Shown piece after piece: positions 30,562-39,566 of a stretch of DNA of 64,000 nt. The notes under the pieces were generated by a model that saw only the letters and a list, made by a program, of their open reading frames with translations, ran no database searches and was not told the origin of the DNA. Position 1 is the stretch's first letter, and every line of letters begins with the position of its first letter. The translations under genes and the position numbers were made by a program. The stretch comes from Flavobacterium rakeshii (GTDB lineage: Bacteria > Bacteroidota > Bacteroidia > Flavobacteriales > Flavobacteriaceae): positions 186,001 through 250,000 of the forward strand of contig NZ_WOWP01000024.1 of the NCBI RefSeq assembly GCF_009741375.1, in the 5' to 3' direction.

Positions 30562-33500
30562 TTAATTTTCCTGCCTGTTAAGGTAAACCCACCCGGTTAC
30601 CTGTTTCCCTGCAGATAAGGTAGCCACATAGTAATAAGTACCTGTAGGCAAATCTCCTTTATCAGACTGACCATGCCATTCGTTTAGGTAGCCTTCTTTC
30701 TCATATACTTTAAGTCCGTATCGGTTAAATATAAGCAGCTCCTGCACTTCAAGGTTAGAAAGGTCAAAAGTGTCATTCATACCATCATTCCCCGGAGAAA
30801 TTCCTTTAGGAATTCTGCAATAAGTATTCTCTATATCTACAGAAGCAATAGCCGTACAACCATCAGTATTGGTAACTTCAACAGTATATGTTCCTGCCGC
30901 CATTTCAGATATTACTACTTCCGGTCCGCTGGCATTAAATCCTTCCGGTCCTGCCCAACTATAAGTAGCCCCCTCAAGTTCTCCCTGATTAACTACTGTT
31001 ATTACATATTCAAAATCATTACAGCCGTTATCCAATACTACATCAAAAGCATTGGTATTTCTGTTAACCTGAATCACCTCTTCACTAACACAGCCGTCAT
31101 TATTAACTTCAACATGGTATTGACCTACTTCAAATATTTCAATAGTCGCAGCATCTACCCCATCAAGTAAATCAGACTCATAATACCATTGATAAGTCAC
31201 CGCATTTTCATCAAAATTAGACGGTGCTACATTAAGTAGACCAGACTGTCCTTCACAAAGTGAAGTATCACCATTTATAGTAAAATCAGGAGATTCTTTT
31301 ATCCCAACATCAACCGAAGCAAAAGATGAAGTACATCCGTCCACAAGTACTCTTACCTGATAAGTACCATTAGCTGTCATTCCGGCTCCTGTAAGCATAG
31401 GGTTTTGATCTGTAGAACTAAAATTATCAGGCCCTATCCACTCATAAGTTGCATTAGGAACTGTAGTCGCCGATAGCTGAACATTCTCACCTTCACACAC
31501 AGCGGCTACAGGATCGGCTTCGGGAGCATCAGGAATATTCCTTAACTCTACTATAATGATAGCCTCATCCATATTATCACACATATCGGTTACACGATAC
31601 CTAAACTGATATGTACCGGCTGCAAGTCCTGCTGTTGTTAGTGTATCACCCGAAAGCGCACCACTACCGCTAACATCAGTCCATGTACCACCTTCATCAT
31701 GCGGGTTACTTAAAAAGTCGCTTAGATTTACAGGCTGCTCATCATTACAGTATGTTACAGTATCATCATCTCCGGCATTAGCTGCCGATGCCGGTTCAAC
31801 AACATATTCCAACACCTGCTCACACTCTATCCCTCCGGTAGAAGTCATTTTCACATAATAAGTTCCGGCATCGGTATCAGAATTAAACGGAGTAAAATCT
31901 AATAAATTAGCTGTACTTAAAATAGTATTTGGAGCTCCCTCTTTCCACCATTCATAAGTAAAGAATGAAAACTGCGATACAGCCAGTTGCCCTTCGGCAC
32001 CGTCACAAAGTCCTGTACCAATAATTTCCACCTGTTCAAGATCACTTATATCCATTTGTACATTTCTAAAATTACCACAGGCATCAGTAACCCTAAAGTT
32101 ATAGGTACCCGGGGTAAGGCTTGCAAATACATTATCTGTACCGTTATCAATTACTGTGGGTTGTGTAATACTATATTGAAGAGGCGCTATACCTTCGGCC
32201 TCTACAGCTACATACATACCATCATTTCCGCAAGGCAGGCTGTATATATCAACAATTTTAGGCTGTCCATCAAAATCAAATTCATGTATTGTAGAAACAC
32301 ATCGTGTTGTTGGTGCCATACCATTAGAGTACACAAAGAAAACTCTTATTATCCTAAAATGTCCCAAATAAGGTAAATTAAGGTTTGGATCATCGTTGTC
32401 TATTAATTTTGAATTTGTACCGTTTGGCTGACCTCCTTCTGTATACGCACTGCCTGTTAGCGGATGCCCCCACATATCAGTAGCTTCATCATATTTTTGC
32501 AACCAGTAGGAAACAGCAAAGTTACTATTTGCTGTATGAGAAAACTGCAAATCAAACGATCCACAATATGGTATAATGTCTATATTTTCAAGATTATCCT
32601 CATAACCTTCAATTAGTACAGAATCAACATGTTCTATACCACAATTATCAATAGTTGTAAAAGTATAATTACCTGCCGGAAGCGAATTCATATACACTTG
32701 TCCATCTGAAACATTAAAGGATATATCATAAGGAAGTGTTTCGGTAAAGGTAGCCGGAGCAGAAGTAATTTCTGCAGTAGCAATATTATTACCAGATATA
32801 AAGAACTTAACCGATCCATAACCTAAGGCACACCCCGGTAGTTGATCAAAAGTTAATCCTGTGTCAGCGCCCGACGGAGTAATTTCAATTTCAAGTGTAT
32901 AATCGTCCCCACAGGCATCGGTAACTACAATTGTATAGGTACCTATCGGCATATGAGTCAATAACACTCCTGTATCAGATATAAATTCAGACACATCATC
33001 CGGTAATGCATTAGGATATGCATCAGGAGCAGCAATTATTTCTGCCCCCACTAAAACACGTGCATCAAAAGCTATATCAATTTGACCTAAACAGGTTGTA
33101 GGATTTACACTTGTTAAAAAACTAGGTTCACCCTCATTAGTAAGTTCAATATCCTGAACTACACTATTACCGCAGGCATCTGTAACCTGTACACTATAAC
33201 TCCCCATAGGTAATGGATTGCTAAAAGAACCGTATACAGCCTCTGGGGTACTAAATGTAGGATGTGACGGATTAAAATTAGCCGGTACAAAACCTGCCGG
33301 AGCACTTAAAAAAGTTACCTGAAAAGGAGGCATATACAAAGACGGCGCAATAGTCATAATAAATTCCTCACACCCAAGGTTATTGTCAAAAAGGGCGAAA
33401 TTAATAGTGTCATCAACTTCTACATCATCATGATTAAAAACATTACCACATTTATCGGTAATCTGTATATCATAAGTATATTCCTGATCATTATAGAAAG

Positions 33501-34317
33501 GAATTTCTGTCGTTAAAGCATTAATACCTGTTGGGTCTCCAGATGCAACGTTTTCAGTTACTATAATAGGAGCACCTCCTCCCGGAGGATAAACAGTAAA
33601 CTGAAATACAAGAGGGAAAAATACCTCTGTATTACTTCCCCCATTGGTATACAGAAAACCTATATTTACAGTATCACATGAGGGAAGAACAGTATAATCA
33701 AGTCCCGGATCTTCCATATAAAAGCCCGGCTGAGCTGTAATTAACTGGTGAGTAACCACATCTGCATCACCACATGCATCGTGTACCCTTACCTGATATG
33801 TTCCAGGAGGCAGGTTATTAAACACATTTGAAGCCTGTTCAGGAAAAGTAACCGGACCCGACATTATTTCATATGTAAAAGGACCACTACCAGATACAAC
33901 ATTTATTAACAAAACTCCGTCATTACCACAATATATATTAGTGCCGGCAATACTATAGGAAAGCTCTTCAGTTTCATCGGCTATAGTAATATTTGTTGAG
34001 GCTGTATTTGATTCTCCTCCCAATGATTGCGTAGCAATAATGAGATAGTCACCATCTTCAAGACTATTTATTGTAGATGAGGTTGTGTTAGCTACTGCAT
34101 TAGTCGTATCGGGCAATAAATATACGGCATAATCAACAGTAGCAGAAGGGTTAGTCCCTGACACGGTAAGGGATATAGACCCATTACCTAAACAGGCTTG
34201 AGGTGTTGCTGTCGCCGAAACGGTAAATGAAGGCAACTGGGCAAATGTTGCTGTACATGACAACAACAACGATAGTACAAATAACAATCGTTTTAGTTGA
34301 GTAAAATTTCCATACAT
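30562..34317 (-). CDS. Large T9SS type B (gliding-motility-type) sorting-domain surface protein
   Basis: 1251 residues. A signal peptide (about 1-26, RLLFVLSLLLSCTATFAQ) precedes a series of ~90-100-residue beta modules that end in VxDxCGx motifs. I count six clear ones: VHDACGD, ITDKCGN, VTDACGN, VTDACGD, TIDNCGI and VTDACGN. Further Ig/PKD-like domains follow in the last third. The C-terminal ~85 residues (YCRIPKGISPGNDGMNDTFDL ... GWVYLNRQEN) are the type B sorting domain, as in SprB-type adhesins. It is probably an exported surface adhesin attached through T9SS. It is the second gene of a pair, 13 nt after a miniature paralogue. Confidence 0.9.
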   Translation of the reverse strand: MYGNFTQLKRLLFVLSLLLSCTATFAQLPSFTVSATATPQACLGNGSISLTVSGTNPSATVDYAVYLLPDTTNAVANTTSSTINSLEDGDYLIIATQSLGGESNTASTNITIADETEELSYSIAGTNIYCGNDGVLLINVVSGSGPFTYEIMSGPVTFPEQASNVFNNLPPGTYQVRVHDACGDADVVTHQLITAQPGFYMEDPGLDYTVLPSCDTVNIGFLYTNGGSNTEVFFPLVFQFTVYPPGGGAPIIVTENVASGDPTGINALTTEIPFYNDQEYTYDIQITDKCGNVFNHDDVEVDDTINFALFDNNLGCEEFIMTIAPSLYMPPFQVTFLSAPAGFVPANFNPSHPTFSTPEAVYGSFSNPLPMGSYSVQVTDACGNSVVQDIELTNEGEPSFLTSVNPTTCLGQIDIAFDARVLVGAEIIAAPDAYPNALPDDVSEFISDTGVLLTHMPIGTYTIVVTDACGDDYTLEIEITPSGADTGLTFDQLPGCALGYGSVKFFISGNNIATAEITSAPATFTETLPYDISFNVSDGQVYMNSLPAGNYTFTTIDNCGIEHVDSVLIEGYEDNLENIDIIPYCGSFDLQFSHTANSNFAVSYWLQKYDEATDMWGHPLTGSAYTEGGQPNGTNSKLIDNDDPNLNLPYLGHFRIIRVFFVYSNGMAPTTRCVSTIHEFDFDGQPKIVDIYSLPCGNDGMYVAVEAEGIAPLQYSITQPTVIDNGTDNVFASLTPGTYNFRVTDACGNFRNVQMDISDLEQVEIIGTGLCDGAEGQLAVSQFSFFTYEWWKEGAPNTILSTANLLDFTPFNSDTDAGTYYVKMTSTGGIECEQVLEYVVEPASAANAGDDDTVTYCNDEQPVNLSDFLSNPHDEGGTWTDVSGSGALSGDTLTTAGLAAGTYQFRYRVTDMCDNMDEAIIIVELRNIPDAPEADPVAAVCEGENVQLSATTVPNATYEWIGPDNFSSTDQNPMLTGAGMTANGTYQVRVLVDGCTSSFASVDVGIKESPDFTINGDTSLCEGQSGLLNVAPSNFDENAVTYQWYYESDLLDGVDAATIEIFEVGQYHVEVNNDGCVSEEVIQVNRNTNAFDVVLDNGCNDFEYVITVVNQGELEGATYSWAGPEGFNASGPEVVISEMAAGTYTVEVTNTDGCTAIASVDIENTYCRIPKGISPGNDGMNDTFDLSNLEVQELLIFNRYGLKVYEKEGYLNEWHGQSDKGDLPTGTYYYVATLSAGKQVTGWVYLNRQEN

Positions 34318-34330
34318 AATTTATAGTCGT

Positions 34331-34963
34331 TTAGTTTGTTCTTCTTTGAAGGTAAACCCATCCGGTTACCTGTTTCCCTACAGAGAGTGTAACTACATAA
34401 TAATAGGTATCTGTAGAAAGTTCACCTTTATCATACACTTTAAGTCCATATCGGTTAAATATCTTTAGGTTTTGCACCCCTAGATTAGACAAGTCAAACT
34501 CATTATTAAAATCACTATCTCCTGGAGATATAGCTCTAGGAATTCTGCAATAAGTATTTTCAATATTTACAGATGCCATTACACTACAACCATCAGGATT
34601 TGTAACCGCTACAGTATAAATACCAGCAGACATTTCTGATATTATTATTTGTGTGTTTGACTGCCCTGATAAGGATTGTGTAGCTACAACCATATAATCT
34701 CCGGCATGAAGATTATTGTATGCAGATGAAGTAATAATTCCTACGGGAGCTGTAGTATCGGGCAAAAGGTATATGGTATAATCTATACTTGCCAACGGGT
34801 TTACCCCTGGTACCGAAAAACCCAAAGCACCATTCCCGAAACAGGTTTGAGCAGTTGGAGTAACCGTTAAAGTAAAATCAGGTAACTTTGCGAAAGTTGC
34901 CATACTAAACAATAGGAGCGAAAACATAAAAAGTAATCGCTTTACAGTAAGGCTTATGTTCAT
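34331..34963 (-). CDS. Miniature paralogue of the downstream T9SS type B protein (internal deletion)
   Basis: 210 residues. The first ~100 match the N terminus of the 1251-residue neighbour (signal peptide, then TVTPTAQTCFGNGALGFSV ... VVATQSLSGQSN). From IIISEMSAGIYTV onward it matches that protein's last ~130 residues, so about 1000 residues of the middle are missing at a single junction near 34650. The sorting domain also lacks 13 residues, including the Trp of EWHG, giving KVYDKGELSTDTYYY. The frame is intact and the protein may still be exported, but anchoring could be impaired. It may be a decaying duplicate. Confidence 0.8.
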   Translation of the reverse strand: MNISLTVKRLLFMFSLLLFSMATFAKLPDFTLTVTPTAQTCFGNGALGFSVPGVNPLASIDYTIYLLPDTTAPVGIITSSAYNNLHAGDYMVVATQSLSGQSNTQIIISEMSAGIYTVAVTNPDGCSVMASVNIENTYCRIPRAISPGDSDFNNEFDLSNLGVQNLKIFNRYGLKVYDKGELSTDTYYYVVTLSVGKQVTGWVYLQRRTN

Positions 34964-35410
34964 TATATAGCGGTTTTGTTGGTTGATTCAAGAAAATGCA
35001 CACTACTCCACAGCTATGCAGCCATTATACTACATATACTATTTTATAATCATGCAAGCACTTATTGTATAAGATGCTGTTCACCATACAAATAGTTGTA
35101 ATCCCCATCGCTATTTATTGTTTAAAAATAACTTCGGCTAAATCCGTAATGAAAAAACAAAAACAATGAAAAAGGAACCTATAATAAGCTTATCCAAACT
35201 TTATAAGCAAGGAGTACCTGTAATCAAAAACCAGAAATACGTTGCATAAAATACATACTTAACTAAAACGTATACTTATTAAATGAAACAGATATAAACT
35301 AAAAACAGGCCATCAAGCTACTTTACTGATTGGCATTAATAAATATAAAGCATTAACACTTAATTCCTTAATTAAATGTTAAATTTAACAAAATAGCATT
35401 TTACTAAAGT
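34964..35410. other. 447-nt AT-rich intergenic region with weak structure
   Basis: No gene of normal size. A 27-codon frame with an ATG start lies at 35166-35249 on the plus strand; without a promoter box or homology it is weak. An imperfect 11-bp hairpin (35355-35365 with 35370-35380, one mismatch) and a 12-bp palindrome GTTAAATTTAAC (35378-35389) lie downstream of the manC-type gene. They could end its transcript but lack a clear T tract. No TAnnTTTG box was found for the minus-strand pair at 34963. Confidence 0.5.
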
Positions 35411-36475
35411 CTATTGGTTTTTTGTTACAATAGCAGTAATCTTTTTGATTTCCTGTTCTTTTTCTTTAGGGTAAATAAGTAGTATATCATCACGGTCTAC
35501 CACTATATAATTATCCAGCCCATCAATAACTACAGTTTTATCAGAGTCAGTACGGATAATATTATTTGTAGCATTTTCAAGAAAAACCCTGGCATTAACA
35601 ACAGCATTATTATTTTCATCCTTACCCAGTTTTTCATGCAGTGATCCCCAAGTACCAAGGTCATTCCAGTCAAACGAAGCAGGAAGAACATATACATTCT
35701 CTGCATTTTCCATTAAAGCATAGTCAATAGATATATTATCAGCCTTAACATAGTTCTCCTCAATAAACTCTTTTTCCTCAGGGTTATTATAATGTTCGTA
35801 ACCGGCATCAAACAGCTCGTACATTTTAGGCTGGAATTTTACAAAGGCATTTAATACCGACTCTACCGTCCATATAAAAATACCTGCATTCCATAAAAAG
35901 TTACCACTGTTTAAAAATTCTTTTGCCGTTTTATAATCAGGTTTTTCTCTAAACTGAGATACCTTTTTAATCAAATTTGTATCCTGTTTATTGTACTCAA
36001 TATAACCATAACCCGTATTAGGAAAAGTTGGCTGAATACCCAATGTCATTAAAACCTCCTGTTTTAAAGCACAGTCAAAAGCTTTTTGAACATTATCCAG
36101 AAAAGCATCTTCATCCTCAATCCAGTGATCGCTTGGTGCTACCACCATAACAGCATTAGGGTTAAGTTTTTTGATTTTTAGAGTAGCATATAAAATACAC
36201 GGCGCCGTGTTTCTCATAGCCGGCTCCAGTACCATTTGCTCCGGACACAAATCAGGAAGTTGCTCCAGTACCAAATCGTTATATATATCGTTTGTTAAAA
36301 CAAGTATGTTTTCTTTAGGGATTAATTTAGATAGCCTTGAAAAAGTTTTTTGAATAAGTGTTTCACCAGTACCCAGCATGTCATGAAACTGCTTAGGGAA
36401 CTGAACCGTACTTACAGGCCAAAAACGAGAACCTACTCCTCCAGCCATTAAAACAGCATAATAATTTTCGTTCAT
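35411..36475 (-). CDS. manC: Mannose-1-phosphate guanylyltransferase
   Basis: 354 residues. The nucleotidyltransferase signature MAGGVGSRFWPVSTVQFPKQF is at about 10-30, EPAMRNTAPCILYATL follows near 85, and VVAPSDHWI near 110 is the metal-binding region. NTGYGYIEYNK and FLWNAGIFIW are also typical. It makes GDP-mannose from mannose-1-phosphate and GTP for mannosylated or fucosylated glycans. There is no C-terminal isomerase domain, so it is the single-function type. It sits 82 nt after the SprT-like gene on the same strand. Confidence 0.9.
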   Translation of the reverse strand: MNENYYAVLMAGGVGSRFWPVSTVQFPKQFHDMLGTGETLIQKTFSRLSKLIPKENILVLTNDIYNDLVLEQLPDLCPEQMVLEPAMRNTAPCILYATLKIKKLNPNAVMVVAPSDHWIEDEDAFLDNVQKAFDCALKQEVLMTLGIQPTFPNTGYGYIEYNKQDTNLIKKVSQFREKPDYKTAKEFLNSGNFLWNAGIFIWTVESVLNAFVKFQPKMYELFDAGYEHYNNPEEKEFIEENYVKADNISIDYALMENAENVYVLPASFDWNDLGTWGSLHEKLGKDENNNAVVNARVFLENATNNIIRTDSDKTVVIDGLDNYIVVDRDDILLIYPKEKEQEIKKITAIVTKNQ

Positions 36476-36557
36476 TATATGGTAATCGTTTTTTGTATTA
36501 GTATAAAGTTTTTAATTTAAAAGTCAATTTCAAAACGCTTTAATCTCTATTTAACAA

Positions 36558-37157
36558 TTAATGTGGCAGGAGTTCAACCTCGGCGTTAGGATTAAACAAA
36601 TAAACCTTACCGGTACTAACCTCCTGACACTCATATCGCTTAACCCTTTGCGCACCTTTACGGAATATCTTACCGTTGTAGATACGGAAGTGACTGCCAT
36701 ATGGAATTTCAAAAATATAATTTTTATCTGACACTTCATCAAATTGCTTAAGGGCAATTGACAGTGTAGCATCGGTATCACTACTGGCTTTTGGGTTCCT
36801 GAAATGTCTTGCCAGTAAGGGCAGCAACTGAGACGGAAAAATCTCAGGACGTATAAAAGGAACCATTAGTTTTTGAAAAGTAGACTTCCATTCCACCCCG
36901 TGAGGTTTGATATTTCGTCCATATTTTTCAAATGCCACTAAATGGGCTATTTCGTGTATCAGTGTCATTAGGAACCTGTATTTATTAAGGCTCCCGTTAA
37001 CCGTAATTTGATGATAACCGTTACCATCCCTACGATAGTCACCGTGACGTGTAACCCTGTCGTTTACTATTTTAAGATGAACACCATATTCCCTAATCAG
37101 CTCAAAAACGCTGTCTACGGCGTGCTCAGGCAAATAAGGCTCTATTACATGTTTCAC
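36558..37157 (-). CDS. SprT-like zinc metalloprotease domain protein
   Basis: 199 residues. The zinc signature is HEIAHLVAFEKYG (about 69-81), followed by KPHGVEWKSTFQKLM, the usual SprT-family HGxxWK motif. The C-terminal part (RIYNGKIFRKGAQRVKRYECQEVSTGKVYLF) resembles the zinc-ribbon region but has only one Cys, so that ribbon is degenerate. In eukaryotes SprT-like proteins cleave DNA-protein crosslinks; bacterial roles are uncertain. The start is GTG 37157, 15 nt after the SDR stop. Confidence 0.8.
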   Translation of the reverse strand: MKHVIEPYLPEHAVDSVFELIREYGVHLKIVNDRVTRHGDYRRDGNGYHQITVNGSLNKYRFLMTLIHEIAHLVAFEKYGRNIKPHGVEWKSTFQKLMVPFIRPEIFPSQLLPLLARHFRNPKASSDTDATLSIALKQFDEVSDKNYIFEIPYGSHFRIYNGKIFRKGAQRVKRYECQEVSTGKVYLFNPNAEVELLPH

Positions 37158-37172
37158 TTAAAAATTCTTTCT

Positions 37173-37850
37173 TTATGGTGTGCTTGATGAAACCTCAAGT
37201 ACTTTTCCGTTATAGTATTTATTTCCTGTTAAGGCAAAATCATAAATATAGTTAGCCATCTCGCCAGCCGAAAGCGGCGCCTCATATCCCGGGAATGCTT
37301 CCTGAAGCATTTCGGTATTTACTGCACCAAGAGCAAGCACATTAAACGCAATTCCCTGCTCTTTGTATTCCTCAGCTAAAAGCTCTGATAAAGTTATCAC
37401 AGCCCCTTTGCTAGAGCTGTAAGCAGCAAGTCCTGCAAACTTCACTGTACCTTTCACTCCACCAATACTGCTTATAGTAACTACATGAGCCCCTTTTTGC
37501 ATAAAAGGAAGCACTACCCTGTTTAAAGCAGCTACCCCAAACACATTTACTTTATAAACATATTCAAACTCCTGAGCGGTAATTTGCTCAAACGGTTTAT
37601 TTACAAGTGCACCGGCATTGTGTATTAAAACATCTACACTATGCCATGTATTAGCTACAAAATCATGCACTTTTTGCAAATTATCATCTTCAGAAATATC
37701 AACTGCAAGACAGGAAATATTCTGGTTTTCTATAAATGCCTGTGGAACTTTTCTGGAAATAGCTAATACCTTATGACCGGCATTCGCAAATTGCAACGCC
37801 AGCTCATAGCCTATTCCCCTACTTGTCCCAGTTATTATTATATTTTTCAT
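37173..37850 (-). CDS. SDR family oxidoreductase
   Basis: 225 residues, a classical short-chain dehydrogenase. Seen: TGTSRGIGYELA (about 8-19), the DVLIHNAGALV motif, and the catalytic Ser and YSSSK (Tyr and Lys). LGAVNTEM lies near the C terminus. It uses NAD(P)H; the substrate is unknown. The ATG directly follows the stop of the M28 peptidase gene (0 nt), so the two are co-transcribed. Confidence 0.88.
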   Translation of the reverse strand: MKNIIITGTSRGIGYELALQFANAGHKVLAISRKVPQAFIENQNISCLAVDISEDDNLQKVHDFVANTWHSVDVLIHNAGALVNKPFEQITAQEFEYVYKVNVFGVAALNRVVLPFMQKGAHVVTISSIGGVKGTVKFAGLAAYSSSKGAVITLSELLAEEYKEQGIAFNVLALGAVNTEMLQEAFPGYEAPLSAGEMANYIYDFALTGNKYYNGKVLEVSSSTP

Positions 37851-38804
37851 TTAGTTCTTTAAAACAATTTCTCTGGTATCTGCATTAATCAGTTTCTCTG
37901 TAACGGGAATCATCTGCTGAATAAAATCAGTCATGTGAGCCGTATCCATTTCATCAAATTCATCACCAGGCTGATGGTAATAATGGAAGCTTTCCATATC
38001 AGTAGTACTGAATGTATGTGCCGGAATATTAAATTCAGAATAGAATGGATAGTTATCTGACGCTCTGAAAAGCTGGTACTTTATAGCAAAATCATAATAC
38101 CCTATAAACGTTTTACCTGTATATTCATTTATTTTATTGGCAAGATTAGATTTTCCGTACCCTGTCATAAAAGCAACCATGTCTTTACCGGCAGGCATTG
38201 GCACGCCTATCATCTCATAATTAAGCATAAGATAAACATCCATATTAGCCTGTTTTAATTTTGCAGAAAGATGTTTAGAACCTAATAAGCCTTTCTCCTC
38301 TGCCGAGAAAAAGCAAAATAAAATACTTCGTTTATTGGTTTTCTTTTTAGCGTAATAATTCACCAGTTCGGCCACTGCTGTAGTACCCGATGCGTTATCA
38401 TCGGCACCATTATAAATACTGTCTCCGGCTACTGCCATCCCTATACCCACATGGTCATAATGAGCACCAATTACTACAACTTCATTTTTAAGTTTAGGAT
38501 CATTCCCTTCAAGGTAACCTACTATATTATAAGCCGGCTTAGGGAAGTTAGATAATGTATCCCTATATGTAGTAAAGTAAGGTTTTATATTGTTTTTAGC
38601 AAAAACATCTTCAAGATACAATGCCGCTTTTTCAATACCTTCGCTACCGCTATCACGCCCTTCAAGCTCATCTGACGTTAAAAACTTAAGTGTAGTTATC
38701 ACACTCTCTTCATTTACCTGATAGTTTTCAGGATTGCTTTTTTTTGCAGCACACGATGTTAGCAGCGCTATTAACGATGCACTTAAAAAGACGGCTTTTT
38801 TCAT
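37851..38804 (-). CDS. M28 family metallopeptidase lipoprotein
   Basis: 317 residues. The signal MKKAVFLSASLIALLTSCAAKK places a lipid-modified Cys at residue 18. M28 zinc-site segments are seen in order: GAHYDHVG (His), NGADDNASG (Asp bridging), SAEEKGLLGS (catalytic Glu and ligand), LNYEMIG, and HQPGDEFDEMD after the final-ligand region. It is probably an outer-membrane-attached aminopeptidase working in the periplasm or at the surface. It is the first gene of the M28-SDR-SprT run. Confidence 0.9.
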   Translation of the reverse strand: MKKAVFLSASLIALLTSCAAKKSNPENYQVNEESVITTLKFLTSDELEGRDSGSEGIEKAALYLEDVFAKNNIKPYFTTYRDTLSNFPKPAYNIVGYLEGNDPKLKNEVVVIGAHYDHVGIGMAVAGDSIYNGADDNASGTTAVAELVNYYAKKKTNKRSILFCFFSAEEKGLLGSKHLSAKLKQANMDVYLMLNYEMIGVPMPAGKDMVAFMTGYGKSNLANKINEYTGKTFIGYYDFAIKYQLFRASDNYPFYSEFNIPAHTFSTTDMESFHYYHQPGDEFDEMDTAHMTDFIQQMIPVTEKLINADTREIVLKN

Positions 38805-38914
38805 GGATTTATTTTTGGTTTTGCTAAGGTAAGAAATAAATCGGAGTATGCATTATTGTTTGACCTTTGCTCAAAAAATGAACGAATTAATCGACTTATT
38901 TACAAACAACAGAC

Positions 38915-39487
38915 TTATTTCACAATAAGTTTAGGAAAATCAAAAAGTTCCTTTCTCAACTCCTCTCTATCTTCCTCCTGTCGCAAAATACGTAGTTCTC
39001 TAATATTTTTCGGCAGCATATCTGGAAAAATAGCAACAGGAGTATGCACCACCGAAAGTTCCTTTAAACTATCCAGCATAAACAAATCATGCGGAAGAAA
39101 TTTCAATTCACAATTTTCAATACGCAGAGTATGGAGTTTTTTAAGAGCAGAAATACCATTAGGAACATAATTTAGATTGTTCCCCCTAACCATAAGATAC
39201 TCCAAATTTACCAGATTAAAAATCCACTCAGGAAACTCTTTAAAAGAAACATTAAGAAGTAATAGTTTTTTAAGCTTTGTAAGCGACCCAATAGTATGAA
39301 GAAGTGAATCTTCAGCATCAATCCACATATGGATATACAACTCCCTTAAATTAATAAACTGTGCAAAATCAACCGAATAAAAATCCTCCTGTAAATCAAG
39401 CGAAACATTTAATTTCTTAACACGATTAGGCTCTTTTAAGGCTCTACCTAAATCATTATACTCTCCTAAAAGCTCTTTAAACTTCAT
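38915..39487 (-). CDS. Leucine-rich repeat protein
   Basis: 190 residues from ATG 39487. About five LRRs of 22-24 residues run from residue 40 (INLRELYIHMW, TKLKKLLLLNVSFKEFPEWIFNL, VNLEYLMVRGNNLNYVPNGISAL, KKLHTLRIENCELKFLPHDLFML and DSLKELSVVHTPVAIFPDMLP). A TTG at 39511 would extend the frame by eight residues that do not look coding. No signal peptide, so probably cytoplasmic. The partner is unknown. It lies just after the terminator of the pdh genes, on the same strand. Confidence 0.8.
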   Translation of the reverse strand: MKFKELLGEYNDLGRALKEPNRVKKLNVSLDLQEDFYSVDFAQFINLRELYIHMWIDAEDSLLHTIGSLTKLKKLLLLNVSFKEFPEWIFNLVNLEYLMVRGNNLNYVPNGISALKKLHTLRIENCELKFLPHDLFMLDSLKELSVVHTPVAIFPDMLPKNIRELRILRQEEDREELRKELFDFPKLIVK

Positions 39488-39510
39488 AACATTACAAAAC
39501 TTCAAAATCA

Positions 39511-39541
39511 AAACAAAACCCCCAACCTAAAAGGATGGGGG
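39511..39541 (-). terminator. Terminator of pdhA-pdhC
   Basis: CCCCCAACCT (39519-39528) pairs with AGGATGGGGG (39532-39541), one mismatch, with a 3-nt loop. On the minus strand it is followed by TTTTGTTTTG. It lies 25 nt after the pdhC stop. Confidence 0.85.
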
Positions 39542-39566
39542 CTCACTATAATAAATCATCTGTAGC

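Noticed and set aside
31987..32376. A 129-codon plus-strand frame inside the large T9SS protein gene
   Set aside because: It is antisense to the repeat region of a real gene and rich in Cys, Tyr and Ile, with no start context.
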